This document shows positions 1 to 6,947 of a DNA stretch of 26,615 bases, piece by piece; positions within the stretch are counted from its first letter, which is position 1; the number at the start of each line of letters is the position of its first letter. The translations under genes and the position numbers were made by a program. The notes under the pieces were generated by a model. That model saw only the letters and a list, made by a program, of their open reading frames with translations. It searched no databases and was not told where the DNA came from. This DNA comes from a virus. Location: IMG/VR virus record IMGVR_UViG_3300034403_000064, positions 1 to 26,615 of that record. One strand, 5' to 3'.

Positions 1-926
1 GCTGGTTTTTTGAAATGTTTTCTCAACCATTTGTAAAGTTTCCACGCTGCATATATCTTAAAGGGGTCTAAATTCCAATCATTGTTTGGATTGGTCATTC
101 TTTTCTTTTTAGATTTTTTACATACACATTTTAATATTTTATGTAAATCTTTATCTATATGTTTTAATACTTTATATATTCTAGTTGCACTTCTTTTATT
201 CTCCATTATAGATTCTATAGATGTGGGAGAACTGTTATCTGAGTATGTAGGTCCCACTAATGGGTTTGGGTTAACTGGTTTTCTTTGAGTATTGGTGTTA
301 GTCATGGATTTCATCATACCATGCATTTTGTATGTATAATATGTTTTTGCTAAATCAGGGAGATAATTTTTGTTTACATCAACTTCAACTTCCTGTTTAC
401 TATTGAATCTATTTCTTCTAGATTCAAATTCTTCTTTTTGTCTTTGTTCTTCTTGTTTTTTGTTTCTATATTTGTTAATTCCAGATTCCACGCCTTTTTG
501 CATTTTTCCAAGTATCCATGCAATTGCAGGAGATTGCATCATGATTCCAATAGTAGATGCGTCAAAATCAAATCCTTTATCAGCTATGGCATTTGTTTTA
601 TCTGAAAGTGATTTTGATATTCTTGTAGATAATGAAGTTTCATTTTTTATTATATTAGATTGTTGTTGTACTATATTTTTTAATATTCTATGTTCGTTTT
701 CTGTTATTTTTGTATTAGAATTAATATAGTTAGATATATCAGATAATGACGTATGTAATTGGTTTAATGATTTATTATCATTTATATTTGTATTATCAAG
801 AGATTGTTTAATTTCATCTAATAATTTCTGAGATTCTTTTGATGACAAATTTTTTGTATTTTCAGTTACGACATCATTTAAATTTGATGATTTAACATTA
901 TTAGTCGTTGATTTTAATGAAGGCAT
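1..926 (-). CDS. Probable tail tape-measure protein, N-terminal 308 residues (partial)
   Basis: The frame is open from an ATG at 926-924 to the left edge, so the C-terminus is missing. An AAAAGAG stretch ends 7 bases before the ATG and may be its ribosome binding site. Residues 1-110 are polar and rich in Asn, Ser, Lys and Gln, with heptad-like spacing that suggests coiled coil. One hydrophobic stretch follows at about 124-140, then a very basic Lys/Arg/Glu/Gln segment at about 150-175, and a Lys-rich stretch with a Cys pair (CVC) near 267-269. I recognise no catalytic motif. The identification rests mainly on position: it is the next long gene after the gp26-type gene and its frameshift extension, where tailed phages carry the tape measure. 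It could instead be a hub protein such as a divergent gp29, which is the T4 tape measure, or an unrelated structural protein. Confidence 0.55.
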   Translation of the reverse strand, partial: MPSLKSTTNNVKSSNLNDVVTENTKNLSSKESQKLLDEIKQSLDNTNINDNKSLNQLHTSLSDISNYINSNTKITENEHRILKNIVQQQSNIIKNETSLSTRISKSLSDKTNAIADKGFDFDASTIGIMMQSPAIAWILGKMQKGVESGINKYRNKKQEEQRQKEEFESRRNRFNSKQEVEVDVNKNYLPDLAKTYYTYKMHGMMKSMTNTNTQRKPVNPNPLVGPTYSDNSSPTSIESIMENKRSATRIYKVLKHIDKDLHKILKCVCKKSKKKRMTNPNNDWNLDPFKIYAAWKLYKWLRKHFKKP

Positions 927-949
927 ATTAATTCTCTTTTATTATTATT

Positions 950-1165
950 TTATTTTTTTCCTGATCCAATATATAAACCAAACCAAGCAGCACCAACACC
1001 AGTAATGACTGATATTAATGCTGCTTGTTCTGATGTTGGTGCTGATAGATTCATAAACCATATAATTGATTTATATAATAAAATCATATATATAGATATA
1101 AATATTCTTGGAAATATTCTTAATGAATCTATAGCTTCTGCCAGTTTGATTATTTTATTTATCAT
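950..1165 (-). CDS. Small two-helix membrane protein, unknown function
   Basis: This is a 71-residue protein. Residues 1-18 form a charged amphipathic start, about 20-39 are a first hydrophobic segment, and about 48-67 are a second, Gly/Ala-rich one, ending in GSGKK. The two segments are joined by a short loop (SAPTSEQ), so a helical hairpin in the inner membrane is likely. Its ATG begins one base after the stop of the upstream small reading frame, with no strong ribosome binding site, so translation is probably coupled. It lies between the tail-chaperone-like frames and the tape-measure candidate and is co-transcribed with tail genes. Similar short two-helix proteins occur in marine T4-like phages. 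A holin-like role is conceivable from topology alone, but nothing in the sequence proves it. Confidence 0.75.
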   Translation of the reverse strand: MINKIIKLAEAIDSLRIFPRIFISIYMILLYKSIIWFMNLSAPTSEQAALISVITGVGAAWFGLYIGSGKK

Positions 1166-1166
1166 A

Positions 1167-1343
1167 TTATTTTTTGTTTTTCATCTCTAAAATATGCTGT
1201 GATAATAAAGATATATATATATCTCGTTCAAATGGTATCATGTTATCCAATTCGGTTAACGAATAGTTGTGGTGTTGCATCAATGCAAAATTAGTTTTAT
1301 AATGTTCAAATAATGTATCATGATATAGACTTATACGAAAAAA
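1167..1343 (-). CDS. -1 frame extension of gp26-type protein (gpT/E'-like tail chaperone part)
   Basis: This frame opens just after an in-frame TGA at 1346-1344 and stops with TAA at 1169-1167. The 56 codons from the frameshift point contain the segment LMQHHNYSLTELDNM followed by a PFERDIYISLL helix. That pattern, YSLTEL then a Pro, an Arg and an aromatic-rich helix, recurs in short proteins next to gp26 in T4-like marine phages. The frame has no ATG, GTG or TTG before the conserved part: the first ATG is codon 20 and has no ribosome binding site. It is most simply made by -1 slippage at the heptamer 1343-1337 at the end of the gp26-type gene. The fusion would be about 298 residues if the upstream start is at 2062. 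Alternatives are a rare non-ATG start or a sequencing indel. Confidence 0.7.
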   Translation of the reverse strand, partial: FFRISLYHDTLFEHYKTNFALMQHHNYSLTELDNMIPFERDIYISLLSQHILEMKNKK

Positions 1344-2062
1344 TCAACTATTCCTGTCAAGTGTGCGTCATGTGTAAAGTCACAATGTTCACATTTTAAT
1401 TCTGCTCTATATGAAGTTGCCGGCATAGTATTGAAGAAAGAAAAGATTTTTTTAAATTGATTAGAAGTGAGTGATTCTAAGAATTCTGTGACTTCTTCAG
1501 TTGAATAATTAGTCACAAGATGTTTATTATCATTCTCAGTAATATATTTCATTGAACGAATAACTATTTCTGTATCTTCTATTTTTTTGTTATTATCTTC
1601 ATTATTAGAATATAAGTCTTTTATTAGATCATAATCTGGGTATTTCATAATAATAGATACATCATCTGTTATTTTTATAATATTACTATCTGGATTAATA
1701 TCTTCCACGACAACATCATCTAAATTTACGATAAATGGTATATTTTTAGTTTTTTCATCATTTGGACAGTCGTGGTCATATATTAAATCAATGGTATTTC
1801 CAACCGATTTGGATCGTAAATTTATAAATATATATTCCAAGTCAAATGTTGCAAGGTCATTTATATTTACATCAGATAGTATACAATTATTAACAATTTG
1901 TTTTATTACAACTGAAATTTCTAATGCGTCTGGATTTTCACTTTCTTTTGTCATTAATAATATTTTTTCTTCTTTTACTAAAAAGGGTCTATACTTTATA
2001 ATTTCGTTTGATGATGGTACTGTCAATTCATATATTGATGTTTCTATTTTTGGTAAATTCAT
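1331..2062 (-). CDS. 26: gp26/gp51-type baseplate protein, probable tail assembly chaperone
   Basis: This belongs to the T4 baseplate gp26/gp51 family (PF12322 type). The N-terminal signature is a short basic lead, then TVPSS, then YRPFLVKEEKILLM, which is characteristic of the family. The product is 243 residues from this start; T4 gp26 is about 208. An ATG 18 bases further upstream (2080) would give 249 residues, but the AAAGGA at 2077-2072 lies inside that extension and 9 bases before the 2062 ATG, so I chose 2062. The 3' end carries an in-phase slippery heptamer leading into a -1 frame extension. With the tape-measure candidate next in the block, this suggests the role played by G/GT in lambda. 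In T4 the protein is assigned to the baseplate hub and its assembly; the chaperone role here is inference. Confidence 0.85.
   Translation of the reverse strand: MNLPKIETSIYELTVPSSNEIIKYRPFLVKEEKILLMTKESENPDALEISVVIKQIVNNCILSDVNINDLATFDLEYIFINLRSKSVGNTIDLIYDHDCPNDEKTKNIPFIVNLDDVVVEDINPDSNIIKITDDVSIIMKYPDYDLIKDLYSNNEDNNKKIEDTEIVIRSMKYITENDNKHLVTNYSTEEVTEFLESLTSNQFKKIFSFFNTMPATSYRAELKCEHCDFTHDAHLTGIVDFFV
1337..1343 (-). other. Slippery heptamer T TTT TTC, candidate -1 programmed frameshift site
   Basis: On the minus strand the gp26-type gene ends GAT TTT TTC GTA TAA. The seven bases T TTT TTC fit the X XXY YYZ rule in the correct phase. Slipping back by one base gives TTT TTT CGT ATA AGT and enters the 56-codon open frame exactly. 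The site lies two codons before the zero-frame stop. I see no strong stem-loop downstream, only a short TATCATGATA palindrome 12 bases after it. Confidence 0.65.
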
Positions 2063-2071
2063 AATTTTTTT

Positions 2072-2077
2072 TCCTTT
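2072..2077 (-). promoter_or_regulatory. Ribosome binding site AAAGGA deciding the gp26-type start
   Basis: AAAGGA is followed by nine bases and then the ATG at 2062. It falls within codons 2-3 of the longer alternative frame starting at 2080, whose own ATG has no purine-rich site upstream. Confidence 0.6.
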
Positions 2078-2145
2078 CATTGTTTATAACGTCTTTCATT
2101 ATTTTTTGTCGATGTCACTTATTTGAAATATTTACCTCTGTCTAA

Positions 2146-2742
2146 TCATAAGTTGGCGAATGGTATATTCTTTGGATCTAAAGGTTCCCAGTATTCATAT
2201 GCATAAGTTACATCCACAGTGGCGGGTTCGTCATTTGAGTATGCATATGATATTGCTCCTATTGCAATAGGATACGCCTTATGAAATACCGCTGAACTAG
2301 ATACACTATCGTTTTCCGATAGAGTATCTATTCTTAATGTATTTATTGCAACTTCTTCATAATACATCATAGGTCTGAATTTACCATCTGCAGCATGAAC
2401 ATCTTTGGATGGGGAAATTTTATCAATACGACTCCAAATTTTGTCTCGCAACCAAAACGGATTGTTCGTATCTGTTAGTATCACAGTAAATGTTATATCT
2501 TCAAATGTTGTAGTATATGGTATTTTTCTGACAGGTCCAGTTCCGTCTATTATTTCGGTGGTTGATATAGAAATACCTGGCAAATCAAATGATTTTATAT
2601 ACATAACTGTATTATCGTTTGGGTTAACTGATCCAGAGAACACACTACTCCCTTCCTTCGAATTTATCGTTAATTGATATCGGTTTGTTTTAGTATGTGA
2701 TGATATCCTTGATATGAATTTGTCTAACTTCATATAATGCAT
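2146..2742 (-). CDS. Tail tube-fold protein, gp19/gp54-like (probable tube initiator at the baseplate)
   Basis: The product has 198 residues. It has the layout of the T4 gp19 tube family: an N-terminal helix, then beta strands including a KSFDLPGISI stretch where tube proteins carry the LPG motif, then a TFEDITFTVIL strand. It ends with a YAYEYWEPLD strand like the C-terminal ALDYWE of T4 gp19. The start at 2742 is supported by GGAG seven bases upstream; a second ATG three codons in is less likely. Because it sits next to gp26 rather than beside the sheath gene, it is more likely the gp54-type protein that starts the tube on the baseplate than the main tube subunit. T4 gp54 is longer (about 320 residues), so the exact orthology is uncertain. 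Confidence 0.75.
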   Translation of the reverse strand: MHYMKLDKFISRISSHTKTNRYQLTINSKEGSSVFSGSVNPNDNTVMYIKSFDLPGISISTTEIIDGTGPVRKIPYTTTFEDITFTVILTDTNNPFWLRDKIWSRIDKISPSKDVHAADGKFRPMMYYEEVAINTLRIDTLSENDSVSSSAVFHKAYPIAIGAISYAYSNDEPATVDVTYAYEYWEPLDPKNIPFANL

Positions 2743-2790
2743 ATTTATTCTCCATGAAAATTAGTTGTTATATTTTTTATCATAGTCTAT

Positions 2791-3363
2791 TCATACACCC
2801 CTATTCCAGATTTTAGATGGAGATGATTTTTTAAATTTTTGTACCGGTAAGAATATAGCTATATCCCATTCATTTGCTTCTATGTTCATTAAATTACTTC
2901 TTACATGTGAGATTAGATATTGTTTTACACATGGTTTTATTATATTATATTTAGATATTTTTTTTAATACGTTATATGATAGAGCCAGTTTCGTACTTCT
3001 GTCGTACCGGTTGTTATTTGTAATTGTTGATAGTGACTCCATTATAATCAACCGGTCTCTTGGAGAAACATAATGCAAATTAATTCCTAAAAACCCCCCC
3101 TTGTTAATGTCAACCACAAATATCAATGGGAACTCGTCATAGTAAGGCAATATCTTTGCGTGTTTTGGGCTGTAATAATAACAATACATTTTCCCGACAG
3201 TGATAGCAGAACTAAACCTTTCCTTGTCTAACATCAGGGTTGTTCTAGTTATACCAGATTGTCTTACTTTAGATCTGAACCACTCTCTAGCTTTATGTGT
3301 GTTTGCCTTTATTCCAGACGATGACAGTCGTTGTAGTAATTGTTTAAAATTAGTTTTACTCAT
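2791..3363 (-). CDS. Conserved T4-like phage protein, unassigned (possibly packaging or head related)
   Basis: The product has 190 residues and no signal peptide or membrane segment. The most distinctive block is GKMYCYYYSPKHAKILPYYD, followed by FPLIFVVD and GGFLGINLHYVSPRDR. Near the C-terminus, EWDIAIFLPVQKF precedes a final KIWNRGV. Proteins with the same blocks occur next to gp4 in T4-like marine phages; some may be annotated as the gp2 DNA end protector, but I cannot confirm that from the sequence. It starts inside the gp4 stop (ATGA overlap), so the two are translationally coupled and probably made together late in infection. There is a 48-base gap before the tube-like gene. The family is recognised, but its function is not. 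Confidence 0.7.
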   Translation of the reverse strand: MSKTNFKQLLQRLSSSGIKANTHKAREWFRSKVRQSGITRTTLMLDKERFSSAITVGKMYCYYYSPKHAKILPYYDEFPLIFVVDINKGGFLGINLHYVSPRDRLIIMESLSTITNNNRYDRSTKLALSYNVLKKISKYNIIKPCVKQYLISHVRSNLMNIEANEWDIAIFLPVQKFKKSSPSKIWNRGV

Positions 3364-3797
3364 AATATATGTTCTTCTGTTAGTATTTTAAATTCCCAGT
3401 TTCTTGTTTGACAATATTTTTGTGCGTATTGCCATTTTGAAGAGTTAACTGCCCATTTGCTCATTTCTGTTAAAAATGTTGTTCGTCGTTTCCTTTTCCC
3501 GTGTAACGGTTTAATTGTTTCTTTGTGTGGTTTTATTTCTATCATAATTATTTTGAATTGGTTTGTGTTGTCTTTAATTTTAATTAAAAAGTCTGGGTAA
3601 TATTTATGATATTTGTTGTCTATTGGTGATACATAGGGAACATATAATTCTTCAGAAGACCAAGACACTATATTGTTATTAGAGTCACAATATTTCATGA
3701 ATCGTTTTTCCCATGATGACCTGTATATAATGTTGTTTTTATTTCCTATATATTTATTAATATTTTTTAATTTGTATTTGCCTTTATAAAATCTCAT
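3360..3797 (-). CDS. 4: gp4 head completion protein
   Basis: The product has 145 residues, close to T4 gp4 (150). The N-terminal half contains IIYRSSWEKRFMKYCD followed by SWSSEELYVPYVSPID and HKYYPDF, which are hallmarks of the gp4 head-completion family. A PD-(D/E)xK nuclease-like pattern is visible: a possible Glu30, then PD at 68-69, then EIK at 87-89 on a following strand. This fits the proposed nuclease fold of the family. In T4 the protein completes the head after DNA packaging and before tail joining. Here it is the first gene of the minus-strand block. Its ATG has no clear ribosome binding site, but an exact late-promoter box lies 23 bases upstream. Confidence 0.92.
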   Translation of the reverse strand: MRFYKGKYKLKNINKYIGNKNNIIYRSSWEKRFMKYCDSNNNIVSWSSEELYVPYVSPIDNKYHKYYPDFLIKIKDNTNQFKIIMIEIKPHKETIKPLHGKRKRRTTFLTEMSKWAVNSSKWQYAQKYCQTRNWEFKILTEEHIL

Positions 3798-3820
3798 TGT
3801 ATTTAATTACTAAATATATA

Positions 3821-3828
3821 TATTTATA
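3821..3828 (-). promoter_or_regulatory. T4-type late promoter box TATAAATA for gp4 block
   Basis: Read on the minus strand, 3828-3821 is TATAAATA, an exact match to the T4 late -10 element. It is in the only sizeable divergent gap, 23 bases before the gp4 ATG, which is a good distance for a short leader. On the plus strand the same AT-rich patch gives only TATAAGAA (3825-3832, two mismatches) ahead of the gp48 gene, so the rightward promoter is less clear. Confidence 0.6.
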
Positions 3829-3863
3829 AGAATTAAATTTATTAGGATAGACAGGGGTGTTAA

Positions 3864-6278
3864 ATGGGAATGTCCATGGATGAAATATTATACGAGATTG
3901 ATTTTACTGATATCAATGACGCATTTGATGCTGGTGGTATCAATGTAGCAGAACTTAAATGGTATCTCGACGAGATATCTACTCAGGGAATCGATGCGCT
4001 CGTTGGTCCTGATGGTTCTTATAGTTGGGACCAATTTAAAAAAGATACGGGGATTGATAAATCCCAATTTATAGGTATGTCTTCAGACTATGGTTTAATT
4101 GAAGAGTATGAAGACTCTTTACCACATGGAGAAACGGCATCGAATAACTACTCTTCTTCGACTCAAGATCAGTTTGGAAAGAAAGGGGGGAGCGGTGGGG
4201 GAGGAGGTAACCCTGGGGTCAGTAATTCATCTCTTTTTCCTTCTTATAATACTCCGGTGGTTGCGCCATGGGAGGAATCTGGTTCAGATTTTTTTGATTC
4301 AAGTATTCAGACTTTTGATGACCCAGGTATTACCTTAGACCCTAGCATGGGATTTGTTAGTGCTGATGACTTAGTTGAAATATTTCCAGACCTTTTGAAA
4401 AGAGAAAATAATGAAACTCAGGAACCAAAATTAAATCTTAACGAAATTGCGACTATTATGAGCGATCTTTGGCGTTATGAGAGTAACGGTGATTTAGTGC
4501 AAGGTCAGATATTTGATGTTGAAAAATCCAATTATGCGGATGATATGGATGATGCTCGTGAAGAAGGGGCAGTTGATGCATATCAATTAAAGACAGGTTT
4601 GTCACAAGATCAGTTACAGTCAATGGCACAGGCTATGGGTATTATGTCTCACCGTGGTGGAGAAACGATTAGACTACCTGGTGGACCGATTCCGATGAAA
4701 TTTCCATTAGAAAAGACATTATCTAATGGACAGACTGTAGAGATAACAGAGTCAAAAGGAAGAGATTTTTATGAGGATAATTGGGGAGATACTGCTTTTG
4801 AAGAAACCGACGAATTTACGGTAGCACTTAAAGCAACCAATCCAAACATACCTCAACCGAATAATGATGCTAAGAAATATTCAACACCCGACACAGATAT
4901 TATTATGGTGCCGTTAGCAGACAATAACGGGAATATATCATTAGTAGCAATGCAAAAAGCAAAGGATACTCAGTCGTCTGCTGCAAAACAACTTGCGGCA
5001 GAGATTAATGCTCAGTCAACTGCCGCTGCATTAAGTGAGGTTAGAGGTAAAAATATTTCAGAACTGAATACAGTATTTCAAGGTTTAAATCAGCAACTAT
5101 CACCCAAACAGAATCCAAAAGATCAAACACTCGTTCCTCAACAATTTCACACCAAACCATTGCAACAAGCTATGCCAGGCATGCAGTCTTCTTTTAATCC
5201 ATCTACTAATGTTACTCGGACAACACAAACAAAAAGACCCTTCGTCAATACCCACGTTGAGAGAAAGGAAGCAAAAGCACAATTAACTAGTATAGATTCT
5301 TTGATGAATGTGACGCTGGCGCCACAAGATGGTACAGGTGTGACATTGGAATATCCAAGCGGTATTCAGAATCAAGCGGCGCCATATCTTGAATTTACAC
5401 CCATGTTTGGTGGCACAAAGGCGACTGGGTTCATGACAGAAGATTATAAAAAGGTTCTTAAACAGAATATACAAAATATAGCTAATGATGCGGTATCTGA
5501 TAATCTTCTAGAGAGCGTTTCAACAATTTTATCATCAGCAAATCCTTTTAGTTCTGCCGGATCGGCAATTATGGACACTGCTAAAGGTGCTGGAAAGTAT
5601 GTTGGGAGAGCTTTTAATAAGGTGATGCAGGAAAACCTTGGTGGACTTGGCACACGAAGTGCTGGTGATTTGGGTGCCACTATAGTATTATATGTACCAG
5701 AGGGATTTGAAATGGCAAATGAGGCGCAATGGGCGAGTGAGGACGGAAGTGTTATTAGAAATTGGATGGCAAATGTTAATACCCCCGGATCCAAATTTCC
5801 GACATCTGATGCGTTTAGTTCAGTTATGAAATCATTCGGTGACACATTTCAAGAAGGTGCTGGTAAAGATTTGCTGGCGGCTAGAGGATTAGCTAAAAAG
5901 AATAATAGGTCAGTTATGTTTAATGGAATTGGATTCAGAGAGTTTTCTATTAACTTTAATTTTGTCCCAAAGAGTGCTAACGAATATAACGACGTTAGAA
6001 AGATCATCACTAATTTTAGAAAATTAATGCTTCCAAAAAAACATGGTTCTGGGTCTACTCAGTGGGTATTGCCTGGATATTATAAAATCGATTTGCGGAA
6101 TACCGCACTTGTGTTTAATAGTTACTGGGTTTTAACTAATTGTCGAGTTGGTTATGGTTCAGAGGGGAGATTTAATGTAGCTGGGGAACAAGGCACACCA
6201 ACACAGATGTCATTACATTTATCCTTTATAGAAACTAGGCAACAACATATGGGCGATGTGGATCCTTCTGGTGTTTAA
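3864..6278 (+). CDS. 48: gp48-like baseplate tail tube cap with long N-terminal extension
   Basis: The product has 804 residues, more than twice T4 gp48 (about 364). The gp48-like part is about residues 540-804. It includes GATIVLYVPEGF near 610, then FREFSINFNFVPKS, VRKIITNFRKLMLP, and a C-terminal YWVLTNCRVGYGSEG leading to LHLSFIETR. This is the tube-fold layout of gp48/gp54. Residues 1-540 do not resemble T4 gp48: an acidic start with a GPDGSYSWDQF loop, a Gly-rich tract (about 103-113), an Ala/Gln-rich helix at about 370-395, and a Gln/Pro/Thr-rich linker. AGGGGTG upstream supports the start; Met3 and Met5 are close alternatives. The gene has visibly higher GC than its neighbours. It heads the rightward block and should close the tube on the hub. 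Confidence 0.82.
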   Translation: MGMSMDEILYEIDFTDINDAFDAGGINVAELKWYLDEISTQGIDALVGPDGSYSWDQFKKDTGIDKSQFIGMSSDYGLIEEYEDSLPHGETASNNYSSSTQDQFGKKGGSGGGGGNPGVSNSSLFPSYNTPVVAPWEESGSDFFDSSIQTFDDPGITLDPSMGFVSADDLVEIFPDLLKRENNETQEPKLNLNEIATIMSDLWRYESNGDLVQGQIFDVEKSNYADDMDDAREEGAVDAYQLKTGLSQDQLQSMAQAMGIMSHRGGETIRLPGGPIPMKFPLEKTLSNGQTVEITESKGRDFYEDNWGDTAFEETDEFTVALKATNPNIPQPNNDAKKYSTPDTDIIMVPLADNNGNISLVAMQKAKDTQSSAAKQLAAEINAQSTAAALSEVRGKNISELNTVFQGLNQQLSPKQNPKDQTLVPQQFHTKPLQQAMPGMQSSFNPSTNVTRTTQTKRPFVNTHVERKEAKAQLTSIDSLMNVTLAPQDGTGVTLEYPSGIQNQAAPYLEFTPMFGGTKATGFMTEDYKKVLKQNIQNIANDAVSDNLLESVSTILSSANPFSSAGSAIMDTAKGAGKYVGRAFNKVMQENLGGLGTRSAGDLGATIVLYVPEGFEMANEAQWASEDGSVIRNWMANVNTPGSKFPTSDAFSSVMKSFGDTFQEGAGKDLLAARGLAKKNNRSVMFNGIGFREFSINFNFVPKSANEYNDVRKIITNFRKLMLPKKHGSGSTQWVLPGYYKIDLRNTALVFNSYWVLTNCRVGYGSEGRFNVAGEQGTPTQMSLHLSFIETRQQHMGDVDPSGV

Positions 6279-6320
6279 TTTTTATACATTAGTGTGTAAT
6301 ATTGTAGAGAGTAATCAATT

Positions 6321-6947
6321 ATGTTCAATTATATTCCAAATTTAAAAAAACAAGTTCTTGTTTCAGGTACAGAATCTACTTATAACAAAGTTGATGATAT
6401 GTATATTAATTATGATAATATCCCCAGAAAGGTTAAGAATTTGTTTATAAAAGTTAAAGTTCCACAGACATACATCGATAATCCGTATACATGGGAATCG
6501 TGGTATGTTCGTGATGAAGATGACCCAGAAATTATAGCAGAGAAATACTATGGTGATTCTGGTTATTATTGGATCGTGTTATTGTTTAATAATATGATTA
6601 ATAAATATGATGATTGGCCGTTAAATGAAGAAAGTTTTAATAAAAAAATTATACGTGATTATGGCAGTCTTAGATATTCTATGATAATACCACATTGTTA
6701 TGTTAAGTTAACAAGCAGGGTTGTTGTTGATGAGTATAATAATAGTGAGACTATTGTTGATGAAGATTATAAAGTATCACCGTATACATATGAAAAGTTA
6801 AGTTTAAATGAACAGAATTCATTTAAACTGATTAGTAAATACGACTATAATTTTTCAAATAATGAAGAAAAGCGCAATATACGAGTTTTAAAACAAGATT
6901 CAATTCCTGAGTTTTTATCTGAATTTAAAAGAATGGTTGAATTATGA
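6321..6947 (+). CDS. 53: gp53 baseplate wedge protein
   Basis: The product has 208 residues; T4 gp53 has 196. The family pattern is clear: an opening FNYIPNL and a YVRDEDDPEIIAEKYYGDSG stretch with the LysM-like signature. YYWIVLLFNNMINKYDDWPL follows, then a segment ending HCYVKLT. In T4, gp53 is the last wedge subunit; it clamps neighbouring wedges and triggers wedge assembly around the hub. The gene follows gp48 after 42 bases and overlaps the next gene by four bases (ATGA), so hub and wedge parts are translated together. A GAGAG run lies about ten bases upstream of the ATG. Confidence 0.9.
   Translation: MFNYIPNLKKQVLVSGTESTYNKVDDMYINYDNIPRKVKNLFIKVKVPQTYIDNPYTWESWYVRDEDDPEIIAEKYYGDSGYYWIVLLFNNMINKYDDWPLNEESFNKKIIRDYGSLRYSMIIPHCYVKLTSRVVVDEYNNSETIVDEDYKVSPYTYEKLSLNEQNSFKLISKYDYNFSNNEEKRNIRVLKQDSIPEFLSEFKRMVEL

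Noticed and set aside
370-729. 119-codon plus-strand frame, Cys/Leu/Phe-rich
   Set aside because: Antisense to the tape-measure candidate. Its hydrophobic composition is the mirror of Lys/Asn/Glu-rich coding, and it has no ribosome binding site.
1210-1223. GATATATATATATC palindrome
   Set aside because: Lies within the -1 frame coding for DIYIS. Simple AT alternation in an AT-rich genome; no evidence of an operator.
1097-1830. Exact TATAAATA matches on the plus strand at 1097-1104 and 1823-1830
   Set aside because: They point rightward inside leftward genes with no plus-strand gene downstream, so they are treated as chance matches.
1791-2126. 111-codon plus-strand frame
   Set aside because: Antisense shadow of the gp26-type gene, which has clear family motifs. 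No start signal.
5444-5845. 133-codon minus-strand frame opposite gp48
   Set aside because: Overlaps the conserved gp48 core on the other strand; no family features.
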